Source of the DNA: Variovorax sp. MHTC-1
Lineage (GTDB): Bacteria; Pseudomonadota; Gammaproteobacteria; Burkholderiales; Burkholderiaceae_C
Assembly (NCBI RefSeq): GCF_003984645.1
Contig: NZ_RWKI01000005.1
Coordinates: 62,001-126,000, forward strand
Length of the DNA: 64,000 bases
Direction of reading: 5' to 3'
In this document: positions 1 through 9,296 of the stretch, one piece after another
Position numbering within the stretch: the first letter of the stretch is position 1
Layout: every line of letters begins with the position of its first letter
Made by a program: the position numbers and the translations under genes
The notes under the pieces: generated by a model
What the model saw: only the letters and a program-made list of their open reading frames with translations
Databases searched by the model: none
Told to the model about the DNA's origin: nothing

Positions 1-642
1 CTGCTCCAGCGGAAAGAACACGCCCGAGAGAAACATCATCGGCGTCATGAACAGCGTGAAGTAGTAGGTGAAGAAGTCGTAGCCCTTGGCGAGCGCATTG
101 AAGATCAGCGCGATGCACGAGAAGGTGACGCCCACGCCCGCCAGCACGAACCAGGCGGCCAGGAGCTTGGGGCTGTGGCTGATGCCGAGGCCCAGCATCA
201 CGAACAGGATCGCGGTGGTCGTGAAGATGGCCTTGAAACCGGCCCACAGCATTTCGGCCAGCACCACGTCGTCGAGCCCCACGGGGGCATTCATGATGCC
301 GTCCCAGGTCTTCTGCACATGCATGCGCGAGAAGGCCGAGTACAGCGCTTCGAAGGAGGCCGCGTTCATCGAGCTCATGCAGATCGAGCCGCTGGCGAGG
401 AACAGGATGTAAGGCACGCTGGTGCCGTTCACCTCGACCTGGCCGACCAGTGCGCCCATGCCGTAGCCGAACGCCACCAGCCAGATCAGCGGCTCGGCGA
501 TGTTGCCGATCAGGCTGGGGATCGCGAGCTTGCGCCAGACCAGCAGGTTGCGCAGGAACACCGGCCACCAGCGCATCGAGAGCTCGGGGGCGCGCCAGAC
601 CGAGGGCGCCGCGGGCAGTGTCGTATCGATCGTCGTGCTCAT
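1..642 (-). CDS. ABC-2 type export permease, NodJ-like (partial, 3' end outside window)
   Basis: Inner-membrane permease of an ABC exporter, cut by the window edge after 214 codons. The reverse-strand reading frame is open from ATG at 642 to base 1 and encodes hydrophobic segments typical of the NodJ/ABC-2 permease family, such as IPSLIGNIAEPLIWLVAFGY near residue 45 and a segment ending in MTPMMFLSGVFFPLEQ at the edge. A GGAGG Shine-Dalgarno sequence lies about 8 bases before the ATG. It follows the ATPase gene at 708-1643 by 65 bases on the same strand, so the two should form one exporter. NodIJ-type pairs are widespread in Burkholderiales that do not nodulate, so the substrate is unknown and nodulation should not be inferred. 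Confidence 0.88.
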   Translation of the reverse strand, partial: MSTTIDTTLPAAPSVWRAPELSMRWWPVFLRNLLVWRKLAIPSLIGNIAEPLIWLVAFGYGMGALVGQVEVNGTSVPYILFLASGSICMSSMNAASFEALYSAFSRMHVQKTWDGIMNAPVGLDDVVLAEMLWAGFKAIFTTTAILFVMLGLGISHSPKLLAAWFVLAGVGVTFSCIALIFNALAKGYDFFTYYFTLFMTPMMFLSGVFFPLEQ

Positions 643-707
643 TGGGTAACCTCCGCGCTCTGCGCTGCGGTGCCATTCGACCAGGGGGCGGCCCGGCGTC
701 TCATGCT

Positions 708-1643
<936 letters not shown>

Positions 1644-1678
1644 CGCGGCATTGTGGCGCAAGCGGGCAGCGCCTCGCT

Positions 1679-2563
1679 TCAGAGATGCAGGCCCTCGAAC
1701 TCCTTCTTCATCCACTCGATGAACGCGCGCGTGCGTGCGGGCAGCAGCCGCGCGTGCGGATAGATCACGCTCACCGGCCGCGGCTCCAGCTCGAAGTCCT
1801 CGAGCACGATGGCAAGCCGCCCCTGCGCAACGAAGGGCTGCACCTGGTAGGAGAAGAATATGCCGAAGCCCATGCCCGCGGCACAGGCTTCCACCACCGG
1901 GGCGATGTGGTTGAACTCGAGGTTGCCCTTGGCCGCGACCGCGAAGCTGCGGCCGTTTTCGCGAAAGTGCACGGGCGCGCTCGGATGAATGCGCACGCAG
2001 TTGGCCTTCAGCAGTTCCCGCGGATGCCGCGGGATGCCGTGCTGCTGCAGATAGGCCGGGCTCGCGACCACCACGCGGCGGATGCTGCCGAGCTGCTGCG
2101 CGACCAGCGAGGAGTCCTCGAGCGGGCTGATGCGGATTCCGACATCGATGCCTTCCTCCAGCAGATTCACCGTGCGGTCGTGCAGCAGCACGCTGCAGCG
2201 CATCCTGTCGTAGCGCTGGAGAAAGCGAACGATCGCCGGCGCCACGTACATGTGGCCGAACAGCACCGGCGCCGTGACCGTGAGCTGCCCCGCGGGCTCG
2301 GCCGCATCGACCGTGAGCGCGCGGTCGGCGGCGTCGGCCGCGGCCAGCACTTCGCGGACGCTTTCGAGGTAGCGGCGGCCTTCCTCGGTCAGCGAGATGC
2401 GCCGTGTCGTGCGGTGGAACAAGCGCACGCCGAGATGCGCTTCGAGCGCGGCCAGCGAGCGCACCACGGCCGGCAGCGAGCTTTCCAGCGCATCGGCGGC
2501 CCTGGTCAGGCTGCCCTGATCGGCGATCTGCACGAAGGTCTGCATGGCTTTGAGGCGGTCCAT
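1679..2563 (-). CDS. LysR-family transcriptional regulator
   Basis: DNA-binding regulator of 294 aa, the usual LysR length. The N-terminal winged helix-turn-helix covers about residues 1-60 (MDRLKAMQTFVQIADQGSLT, then SLPAVVRSLAALEAHLGVRLFHRTTR). A LysR substrate-binding domain of the CrgA/PBP2 type follows to the C-terminus. The start chosen is the ATG at 2563, where family similarity begins; an upstream in-frame start at 2605 would add 14 unlikely residues. It is divergent from the glutathione S-transferase gene (114-base gap), the classical arrangement for a LysR gene and its target, and is followed by the NodI-like ATPase gene. The inducer is unknown. Confidence 0.92.
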   Translation of the reverse strand: MDRLKAMQTFVQIADQGSLTRAADALESSLPAVVRSLAALEAHLGVRLFHRTTRRISLTEEGRRYLESVREVLAAADAADRALTVDAAEPAGQLTVTAPVLFGHMYVAPAIVRFLQRYDRMRCSVLLHDRTVNLLEEGIDVGIRISPLEDSSLVAQQLGSIRRVVVASPAYLQQHGIPRHPRELLKANCVRIHPSAPVHFRENGRSFAVAAKGNLEFNHIAPVVEACAAGMGFGIFFSYQVQPFVAQGRLAIVLEDFELEPRPVSVIYPHARLLPARTRAFIEWMKKEFEGLHL

Positions 2564-2677
2564 GAGGCCGATTAGACCGGAAATCGCAGCAGTGAAATAC
2601 AGCAATGGCCATTACTCCGAAGCACGTATCAAAGAAGAATCGGCTTCATCCACCCACCACCAGCCAGGAAGAAAGCC

Positions 2678-3319
2678 ATGCCCACCCGTCCCGCCCGTCC
2701 CATCACGGTCTACAGCTCGTCGATCTCCGGTCACTCGCATCGCGTGCGTCTGTTTCTCGGGCTGCTCGGGCTGCCTTTCGAAGTCGTCGAGATCGATCTC
2801 GCAGCGCGCGCGCAGCGCAGCCCCGAGTTCCTGCGCCGCAACCCCTTCGGCCAGGTGCCGGTGATCGAGGACGGCGAGGTCACGCTGGCCGATTCGAACG
2901 CGATCCTGCTGTACCTCAACGAGCGCTATGCACCCGAGCCGGCGCGCTGGCTGCCGCGCGACCCGCTCGGCGCGGCGCGCGTGCAGCGCTGGCTCTCGGT
3001 CGCGGCCGGCCCGCTGGCGCAAGGCCCTTCGATGGCGCGCGTGATCGTGCTGTTCGGGCTGGCCACCGATCCGTCCGACGTGATCGCGCGCTCCCACAAC
3101 CTGCTGAAGGTGATGGAGACCGAACTCTGCGACCGTCTCTTCCTCGCGGACGACTCTTCGACGCTCGCCGACATCGCCAACTACAGCTACGTCGCGCATG
3201 TGCCCGAAGGCAATGTGTCGCTGGATCCCTACCCGAAGGTGCGCGACTGGCTGGCGCGCATCGAGGCGCTGCCGGGCTTCGTGCCGATGGTGGCGTCGCG
3301 CATCGGGCTCAGAGCGTGA
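2678..3319 (+). CDS. Glutathione S-transferase family protein
   Basis: Cytoplasmic enzyme (213 aa) expected to conjugate glutathione to electrophiles or act as a glutathione-dependent lyase. The N-terminal thioredoxin-like domain (about residues 8-85) contains SSSISGHSHRVRLFLGLLGL, the cis-Pro stretch GQVPVIEDG and the glutathione-binding DSNAILLYL. The C-terminal all-alpha domain has the usual SLADIANY-like segment, here TLADIANYSYVAHV. A GGAAG Shine-Dalgarno precedes the ATG. It is divergent from a LysR regulator and overlaps the next gene by four bases, suggesting a two-gene detoxification operon. The substrate cannot be read from sequence. Confidence 0.93.
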   Translation: MPTRPARPITVYSSSISGHSHRVRLFLGLLGLPFEVVEIDLAARAQRSPEFLRRNPFGQVPVIEDGEVTLADSNAILLYLNERYAPEPARWLPRDPLGAARVQRWLSVAAGPLAQGPSMARVIVLFGLATDPSDVIARSHNLLKVMETELCDRLFLADDSSTLADIANYSYVAHVPEGNVSLDPYPKVRDWLARIEALPGFVPMVASRIGLRA

Positions 3320-4278
3320 ACGCCGCTGCCGCCACCTGGCACGAGGGCGAGCGCGCGCTGCAGGCGCGCGCCGGCATCGGCGAGCGCCTGGCCGAGATCG
3401 GTCCGCGCGTGGTCCGCGATCACATGCCCGACCAGCACCGCAGCTTCTTCGCGCAGCTGCCCTTTCTGATCGCGGGCAGCCTGGATGCCGAGCGCCGGCC
3501 CTGGGCCAGCGTGCTGGCGGCGCCGCCGGGCTTTGCGCATTCGCCCGACCCGACGCACTTGCGCATCGACGCGCTGCCGCTGGCCGGCGACCCGCTGGGC
3601 GCCGCGCTGAAACCCGGCGCGCCGATCGGGCTGCTCGGCATCGAGCCGCACACGCGCCGGCGCAATCGCATGAACGGCGCGATCGAGGCGGTCGACGCGC
3701 GGGGCTTCTCGGTCGCGGTGGATCAGAGCTTCGGCAACTGCCCCAAGTACATCCAGGCGCGCGAGCCGTTGTTCGTCGGCGGCGCGGGGGATGCGCATGT
3801 CGGGCCGCGCACCGATGGCCTCGATGCCAAGGCGCAGCGCATGGTGCGCGCGGCCGACACCTTCTTCATCGCCACCGCGCATCCTTCGGCCGGCGATGCT
3901 GGCTCGCCGAGCCATGGCGTCGATGTCTCTCACCGCGGCGGCCGGCCGGGCTTCGTGCAACTGAGCGGCGAGGGCACGCTCACCGTGCCGGACTTCCTTG
4001 GCAACGCCTTCTTCAACACGCTGGGCAATATCGCGATCAATCCGGTCGCCGGCCTGCTGTTCATCGATTTCGAAACCGGCGACCTGCTGCAGCTCTTCGT
4101 GCTGGCCGAGGTCGTCTGGGACGGGCCGGAGGTCGATGCCTTCGCGGGCGCCCAGCGCTTGTTGCGCATGCAGGTGGTCGCCGCGCAGCATGCGCCGGCC
4201 GCGCTGCCGCTGCGCTTCGGGCCAGCGGCCCTGTCGCCGCATCTCGAGGCGACGGGGCGCTGGCCGGCGGCCGCGTGA
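3316..4278 (+). CDS. Pyridoxamine 5'-phosphate oxidase-fold (FMN-binding split barrel) protein
   Basis: A 320-aa flavin-reductase-like split-barrel protein. Its GTG start overlaps the TGA of the GST gene (GTGA), so translation is probably coupled. Recognisable pieces are FFAQLPFLIAGSLDAERRPW near residue 40, NRMNGAIEAVDARGF, a conserved FGNCPKYIQAR segment, the strand GGRPGFVQLSGEGTLTVPDF and GNAFFNTLGNIAINPVAGLLF. These match the subfamily annotated as pyridoxamine 5'-phosphate oxidase family proteins often found beside GST genes. It probably binds FMN or haem, but no specific reaction can be assigned. A longer open frame upstream is only the GST gene read in another frame. Confidence 0.87.
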   Translation: MNAAAATWHEGERALQARAGIGERLAEIGPRVVRDHMPDQHRSFFAQLPFLIAGSLDAERRPWASVLAAPPGFAHSPDPTHLRIDALPLAGDPLGAALKPGAPIGLLGIEPHTRRRNRMNGAIEAVDARGFSVAVDQSFGNCPKYIQAREPLFVGGAGDAHVGPRTDGLDAKAQRMVRAADTFFIATAHPSAGDAGSPSHGVDVSHRGGRPGFVQLSGEGTLTVPDFLGNAFFNTLGNIAINPVAGLLFIDFETGDLLQLFVLAEVVWDGPEVDAFAGAQRLLRMQVVAAQHAPAALPLRFGPAALSPHLEATGRWPAAA

Positions 4279-4284
4279 AGCGGA

Positions 4285-5439
4285 TCAGCGGAACACGGGG
4301 ATGCGGGCGTTGACCGACGGCCGGTAGTCCCAGCCACGCTCGCGCAGCGATGCGGTGTCGACGCCGCCTGCCCTCAGCGCCTGCACGCCTGCCGCCGCCA
4401 CGGTGCAAGCCAGCGCCTGGCCCGGGCAGGTGTGCGCGCCATGGCCGAAGCCCAGGGTCTGGCGATCGGCACGCTTCAGTTCGAAGGTCGCGGGTGCGGG
4501 GTTCAGCGCGGGGTCGCGGTTCGCGGCACCCAGCACCAGCAGCACCGCGTCCCCCGGCGCGAGCGCCGTCCCGGCAACGATGGTCGTTTCGGCGACGAAG
4601 CGGCGCGTGTTTTGCACCGAAGGATCGTGGCGCGCGGTTTCCTGCACCAGCGCATTCAACAGCCCGGGCTGCGATCCGATCGTGCGGCCGAGCCCTGGCT
4701 CGCGCGCGAGCGCCACCAGGCTGTTGCCCAGCAGGCCGGCCGTGGCCTCGCAGGTCTGCGACAGCAGGCCGGCCAGGTTGGCCAGCAGGGCGCGCGAGTT
4801 GTCGTTCGGCGCCTGGGCGCGCACCGCAGCCAACAAGCTGCCGTCCCGCGCGGGCTGCGCGGCCACGAGCTGCTCGAAGCGCATCATCAGCACCTCCGCG
4901 GCCTCGCTCGCGGCCTGCAACTGCGCTGCGGTGGACAGCGGCGACAGGCAGGCCACGAAGTCGCGCATCCAGTCCGAGATGCGCGGCAGTTCCTCGTCGG
5001 CGAAGCCCAGCAGGTGCGCGACGCCCGCGACCGGCAGCGCGAAGCAGGTGTCGGACAGGGCGCCTGCAGGCATCTGCGTGGCGACCTTCGAGACCTGCGC
5101 GTGCGCCGACTGGAGATCGAGCCCGGCCAAGGCACGCTGCAGCACCGGCTTGTGTTGCGCATGCGGCGCGCCGTCGTTCATGCGCACCAGCCGGCCGAAA
5201 AGCTCGCCGGCCGGCGTGCCGGCGATGGCGCGTGGCACCGGCTCGGCGGCGGGGCGCACGCGCAGCGCAGGATTGGCGAGCAGCTCGCGCACGGTCTCGG
5301 CGCGGCTCGCGACCCAGAGGCGCAGGCCTTCGTCGTAGACCAGCGCAGGTCCTTGGCGCAGCACGGCGTACCAGGGGTAGGGGTCGGGATGCGCGACGGC
5401 CGCGATGGCGTCGGCTGGCGGGGCGATGTCGTGGTTCAT
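4285..5439 (-). CDS. Cytochrome P450
   Basis: Haem monooxygenase of 384 aa, soluble, with no membrane anchor. The cysteine-ligand loop is FGHGAHTCPG at residues 331-340, Cys338 being the haem thiolate. The K-helix ExxR is ETARH, about 80 residues earlier. The I-helix region LLSQTCEATAGLLGN lacks the textbook (A/G)GxxT acid-alcohol pair in its usual spacing. The ATG at 5439 gives a protein beginning MNHDIAPPADAIAAVAHPDP, normal for short bacterial P450s. It is divergent from the ArsR-type gene at 5491 with 51 bases between the starts, and an inverted repeat in that gap suggests direct regulation. No ferredoxin gene is adjacent. Confidence 0.93.
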   Translation of the reverse strand: MNHDIAPPADAIAAVAHPDPYPWYAVLRQGPALVYDEGLRLWVASRAETVRELLANPALRVRPAAEPVPRAIAGTPAGELFGRLVRMNDGAPHAQHKPVLQRALAGLDLQSAHAQVSKVATQMPAGALSDTCFALPVAGVAHLLGFADEELPRISDWMRDFVACLSPLSTAAQLQAASEAAEVLMMRFEQLVAAQPARDGSLLAAVRAQAPNDNSRALLANLAGLLSQTCEATAGLLGNSLVALAREPGLGRTIGSQPGLLNALVQETARHDPSVQNTRRFVAETTIVAGTALAPGDAVLLVLGAANRDPALNPAPATFELKRADRQTLGFGHGAHTCPGQALACTVAAAGVQALRAGGVDTASLRERGWDYRPSVNARIPVFR

Positions 5440-5442
5440 GTC

Positions 5443-5476
5443 CGAAGTGTGATGCTCCCTGCACGGACACACTTCG
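5443..5476. promoter_or_regulatory. Inverted repeat in the P450/ArsR divergent promoter, putative operator
   Basis: CGAAGTGTG at 5443-5451 is repeated exactly as its reverse complement CACACTTCG at 5468-5476, with a 16-base spacer. The whole element lies between the divergent start codons at 5439 and 5491. A two-fold symmetric site here is what a dimeric ArsR-type repressor would need to control both genes. Binding is inferred from position only. Confidence 0.55.
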
Positions 5477-5490
5477 CTTAGCATCGAAGC

Positions 5491-6183
5491 ATGGATGCAT
5501 CCACCGCCGACACTCACCTGGCGCGACTGGCCGGCGCCATCGCCGAGCCGGCGCGTGCGCGCATGCTGTGCTGCTTGCTCGATGGCCACGCCCGGACCGC
5601 GACCGAGCTGGCGGCCGTGGGCGAGGTCGCGGCCTCGACCGCGAGCGCGCACCTGGCGCGGCTCAAGGAGCAGCGGCTGGTCGAATCGGTGGCACAGGGC
5701 AAGCACCGCTATTTCCGGCTCGCGGGCAGCGAGGTCGCCGCCGTCCTCGAAGGGCTGCTGGTGGTCGCCGGTGCGCCGGCGAACGAGTTCCAGCCGACCG
5801 CGCCAAGCCGCCTGCGTGCGGCGCGCACCTGCTACGACCACATGGCCGGCACGGCCGGCGTGGCGCTGCACGACCGGCTGCATGCGCAGGGTTGGCTCCA
5901 CACGGCGGCCGAAGGCGGCGTCTACGAGCTCACGGCCGAGGGCGCGGTCGCGCTCGAAAGCTTGGGACTGGACATCGAGAATGCGCGCCGCTCGCGCCGG
6001 CGGTTCGCCTGCGCCTGCCTCGACTGGAGCGAGCGGCGGCCGCACCTGGGCGGTGCGCTCGGCGCAGCCTGGCTGCAGTTGTCGCTGCGGCGCGGCTGGG
6101 CGCGGCAGGAGCTGGACGGCCGGGCGCTCGCGCTCACGCCCAAGGCCAAGCGCGAGATGCCGGAGCTGTTCGGCCTGGCCTGA
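5491..6183 (+). CDS. ArsR-type winged-helix regulator with extended C-terminal domain
   Basis: A 230-aa transcription factor. Residues 10-95 form an ArsR winged helix, with IAEPARARMLCCLLDGHART, the recognition-helix stretch VAASTASAHLARLKEQRLVE and the wing GKHRYFRLAG. The usual metal-sensing CxC of arsenic/cadmium sensors is absent. The C-terminal 130 residues resemble the second domain of the larger ArsR subfamily (CYDHMAGTAGVALHDRL, then FACACLDWSERRPHLGGALG), which often responds to organic signals or stress. It is divergent from the P450 gene, with an inverted repeat between them, so P450 control and autoregulation are likely. The inducer is unknown. Confidence 0.9.
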   Translation: MDASTADTHLARLAGAIAEPARARMLCCLLDGHARTATELAAVGEVAASTASAHLARLKEQRLVESVAQGKHRYFRLAGSEVAAVLEGLLVVAGAPANEFQPTAPSRLRAARTCYDHMAGTAGVALHDRLHAQGWLHTAAEGGVYELTAEGAVALESLGLDIENARRSRRRFACACLDWSERRPHLGGALGAAWLQLSLRRGWARQELDGRALALTPKAKREMPELFGLA

Positions 6184-6308
6184 GGGACCGGCGACGGTCT
6201 TGCCGGACTCCACTGCCGAGACCACCTGCGCGCCGCCGGGAGGAGATGACGGCTGTCGCGCGGAAGCGCCACTCGCCCGCCGACAGAATCCCGAAGCCAG
6301 CGCTCCGC

Positions 6309-7826
6309 CTACTGGAAGGCCACTTCGGCGAAGCTGCGCAGCTTGCGGCTGTGCAGCCGGCTGGAGCCTTCGCGGCGCAGCACGTCGATCGCGGCCATGC
6401 CGATGCGCAGATGCTGCTCCACGCGCTCGCGGTAGAAGTGGTTGGCCATGCCGGGGAGCTTGATCTCGCCGTGCAGCGGCTTGTCGCTCACGCACAGCAG
6501 GGTGCCGTAGGGCACGCGGAAGCGGAAGCCGTTGGCCGCGATGGTGGCGCTTTCCATGTCGAGCGCCACCGCGCGGCTCTGGCTGAAGCGCCGCTGCGGC
6601 TGGTTGCCCGGCAGCAGCTCCCAGTTGCGGTTGTCGGTGCTGGCCACCGTGCCGGTGCGCATGATCTTCTTGAGCTGAGCGCCCTGCATGCCGGTGACGT
6701 CCGCCACCGCCTTCTCGAGCGCGAGCTGGATTTCGGACAGCGCCGGGATCGGCACCCACAGCGGCAGCTCCTCGTCGAGCACGTGGTCCTCGCGCACGTA
6801 GGCGTGGGCCAGCACGTAGTCGCCGAGCTGCTGCCCTTGGCGCAGGCCGGCGCAGTGGCCGAGCATCATCCACGCGTGCGGGCGCAGCACCGCGACGTGG
6901 TCGGTGATGGTCTTGGCGTTGGCCGGGCCGACGCCGATGTTGACCATCGTGATGCCGCTGCAGTCCTCGCGCACCAGGTGGTAGGCCGGCATCTGCGGCA
7001 GGCGCCCCGGCGGCGTGCCTTGGGTGCCGTCGAGCAGTGCGCCGAAGGTGCCGCTCGAGCCCGCCGCGAGGCCGCGCCTGCGCGTGATCACGTTGCCGGG
7101 CTCGATGAAGGCGATGTATTCGCTGTTCTCGTCGGTCATCGCCTCGTGCCCGAGGCGCACGAACTCGTCGATGTAGAACTGGTAGTTGGTGAAGAGCACG
7201 AAGTTCTGGAACCACTCGGGAGCCGTGCCGGTGTAGTGGCGCAGCCGGTGCAGCGAGTAGTCCACGCGCGCCGCCGTGAAGAGCGAGAGCGGCTGCGCCT
7301 CTCCGGCCTTGGGCTCGAAGGTGCCGTTGGCGATGCCGTCGTCCATCGCGCCGAGGTCGGGCAGGTCGAACACGTCGCGCATCAGCGCGCGCCGCTCGAC
7401 GCTCATCGTGCCTTCGATGTGCTCGTTCTCGGCGAAGGAGAAGTGGATCGGGATCGGCTGCGTGCTGGTGCCGACTTCGAGCTCGACCTCATGGTTCTCG
7501 AGCAAGAGCCGGAACTGCTCGCGGTAGTAGCGGTGGAACAGGTCGGGCCGCGTCAGCGTGGTTTCGTAGCGGCCCGGCCCGGCGACGAAGCCGTAGCTCA
7601 GCCAGGCATTGGCGGCCGGCGTGCGGCGTGAGACCGTGTGCGTATGAACGCGCACGAAGGGGTAGCAGGCGCGCACGCGGCCGGCCAGGCTGTCCCCGGC
7701 CACGAAGCGCTGCATCGCGTCGCGCAGGTGCTGCAGGCCGCCGTTGTAGATGAGCCGCACCTGTTCGAGGGCTGCGTCGGGGTCGGTGAAGCGGGCGGGT
7801 GCGACGAAGGCGGGCATGTAGGGCAT
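6309..7826 (-). CDS. amn: AMP nucleosidase
   Basis: Hydrolyses AMP to adenine and ribose 5-phosphate, a salvage and adenylate-balance reaction in the cytoplasm. The 505-aa product is close to the E. coli enzyme's length. The N-terminal regulatory domain includes NAWLSYGFVAGPGRYETTLTRP. The C-terminal phosphorylase-fold domain includes TMVNIGVGPANAKTITDHVA, LGHCAGLR and the nucleoside-binding VALDMESATIAANG. The ATG at 7826 has no strong Shine-Dalgarno; a second ATG three codons later is possible. It lies 40 bases downstream of glutathione reductase on the same strand. Confidence 0.93.
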   Translation of the reverse strand: MPYMPAFVAPARFTDPDAALEQVRLIYNGGLQHLRDAMQRFVAGDSLAGRVRACYPFVRVHTHTVSRRTPAANAWLSYGFVAGPGRYETTLTRPDLFHRYYREQFRLLLENHEVELEVGTSTQPIPIHFSFAENEHIEGTMSVERRALMRDVFDLPDLGAMDDGIANGTFEPKAGEAQPLSLFTAARVDYSLHRLRHYTGTAPEWFQNFVLFTNYQFYIDEFVRLGHEAMTDENSEYIAFIEPGNVITRRRGLAAGSSGTFGALLDGTQGTPPGRLPQMPAYHLVREDCSGITMVNIGVGPANAKTITDHVAVLRPHAWMMLGHCAGLRQGQQLGDYVLAHAYVREDHVLDEELPLWVPIPALSEIQLALEKAVADVTGMQGAQLKKIMRTGTVASTDNRNWELLPGNQPQRRFSQSRAVALDMESATIAANGFRFRVPYGTLLCVSDKPLHGEIKLPGMANHFYRERVEQHLRIGMAAIDVLRREGSSRLHSRKLRSFAEVAFQ

Positions 7827-7866
7827 CGCCGCATTGTGCAGCGGCCCGGCGGCGACTTGCGCGGGG

Positions 7867-9222
7867 CTACCCCGGCATCGGCTCGCGCATCGTGACGAAC
7901 TCCTCTGCCACGGTCGGGTGGATGCCGATGGTGCTGTCGAACATCGCCTTGGTGGCGCCGGCGCGCATCGCGACCGCGAAGCCCTGCACCACCTCGCCCG
8001 CGTTGGGCCCCACCATGTGCAGGCCGACCACGCGGTCGCTGGCGCGCTCGACGATCAACTTCATGAAGGTGCGTTCGCCGCTGCCCGAGAGCGTGTGGCG
8101 CAGCGCCTTGAACTCGCTGCTGAACACGCTGACCTTGCCGAACTTGGCGCGTGCCGCGGCCTCGGAGTAGCCGCAGGTACCGATGTTCGGATGGGTGAAG
8201 ACGGCCGTCGGCGTGAATTCGTAGTCGAGCTGCCGCGGCCCCTTGCCGAAGAGCGTGTCCACGACCACCATGGCCTCGGCCAGCGCCACCGGCGTCAGCT
8301 GCTGCCGCGTCGACACGTCGCCCACCGCGAAGACCGAGGGCACCGAGCTGCGGTAGTGCATATCGACCACCACGCCGCCGCGCTCGTCGAGCGCAACGCC
8401 CGCGGCTTCGAGGCCCAGCCCCTGCGTGTTGGGCACGCGGCCGGTCGCGTAGAGGATGGTGTCGGCCTCGACGCGCTGGCCGCGCGAGAGCATCGCGCAC
8501 AGGCCGCTGTCGAGGCGCGTGATCATGTCGATCTCGCAGTTGAAGCGAAGGTCGATGCCGGTGCGCGTCATCTCCTTGGCCAGGAACTGGCGCAGGTCCT
8601 CGTCGAAGCCGTTGAGCAGGTGCGCGCCGCGGTACAGCTGCGTGACCTGGGCCCCCAGGCCGTTGAAGATGGAGGCGAACTCGCAGGCGATGTAGCCGCC
8701 CCCCACCACCAGCAGCCGCTTCGGAAAAGGGTCGAGGTCGAACATCGCGTCGGAAACCACCAAGTGCTCCCGACCCGCCACCTCGGGCACGAAGGGCATG
8801 CCGCCGGTGGCGACCAGCACGTGGCGCGCCGTGTGCTTCTTCTCGCCGATCTGTACCGTGTGGGCATCGGCCAGTTGCGCCCAGCCCTGGATCAGCGTGA
8901 CGCCCGCGCCTTCGAGCAGGCTGCGGTAGACGCCGTTGAGCCGCGTGATCTCGCGTGCGCGGTTGGCCTTGAGCCGGTTCCAGTCGAAGCGCGGTTCACC
9001 GCCCTGCCAGCCGAAGCCGGCGGCCTCCTCGAAGGATTCGGCGTAGCCGGCCGCGTAGCTATAGAGCTTCTTGGGAATGCAGCCGACATTGACGCAGGTG
9101 CCGCCCAGCTCGGCGCATTCCGCCAGCGCCACGCGCGCGCCGCGCTGGGCCGACATGCGTGCCGCGCGCACGCCGCCGCTGCCGCCGCCGATCACGAAAA
9201 GGTCGAAGTCGAATGTGCGCAT
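7867..9222 (-). CDS. gor: Glutathione-disulfide reductase
   Basis: FAD- and NADPH-dependent cytoplasmic flavoenzyme (451 aa) that reduces oxidised glutathione. The FAD dinucleotide fold is GGGSGG at residues 12-17. The redox disulfide is GGTCVNVGC with Cys43 and Cys48, the NADPH fold is VVGGGYIACEFA, and the C-terminal dimer-interface motif GIHPTVAEEF carries the catalytic His-Glu pair. A consensus AGGAG lies seven bases before the ATG at 9222. A dihydrolipoamide dehydrogenase is unlikely because of the short 451-aa length and the GCIPKKL context typical of glutathione reductases. Confidence 0.93.
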   Translation of the reverse strand: MRTFDFDLFVIGGGSGGVRAARMSAQRGARVALAECAELGGTCVNVGCIPKKLYSYAAGYAESFEEAAGFGWQGGEPRFDWNRLKANRAREITRLNGVYRSLLEGAGVTLIQGWAQLADAHTVQIGEKKHTARHVLVATGGMPFVPEVAGREHLVVSDAMFDLDPFPKRLLVVGGGYIACEFASIFNGLGAQVTQLYRGAHLLNGFDEDLRQFLAKEMTRTGIDLRFNCEIDMITRLDSGLCAMLSRGQRVEADTILYATGRVPNTQGLGLEAAGVALDERGGVVVDMHYRSSVPSVFAVGDVSTRQQLTPVALAEAMVVVDTLFGKGPRQLDYEFTPTAVFTHPNIGTCGYSEAAARAKFGKVSVFSSEFKALRHTLSGSGERTFMKLIVERASDRVVGLHMVGPNAGEVVQGFAVAMRAGATKAMFDSTIGIHPTVAEEFVTMREPMPG

Positions 9223-9296
9223 GGGTGCTCCTTGCGGCCGACTGTAGCCGGCCGAGGGAGCGGCTGCGGCGCCGGTTCGTGATGGGCCGCGGTCTC

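Noticed and set aside
4350..7631. Open frame of about 1090 codons on the plus strand
   Set aside because: It runs antisense to P450 and AMP nucleosidase, crosses the ArsR-type gene, has Arg/Ala-rich low-complexity translation and no family motifs. It is a GC-driven shadow frame.
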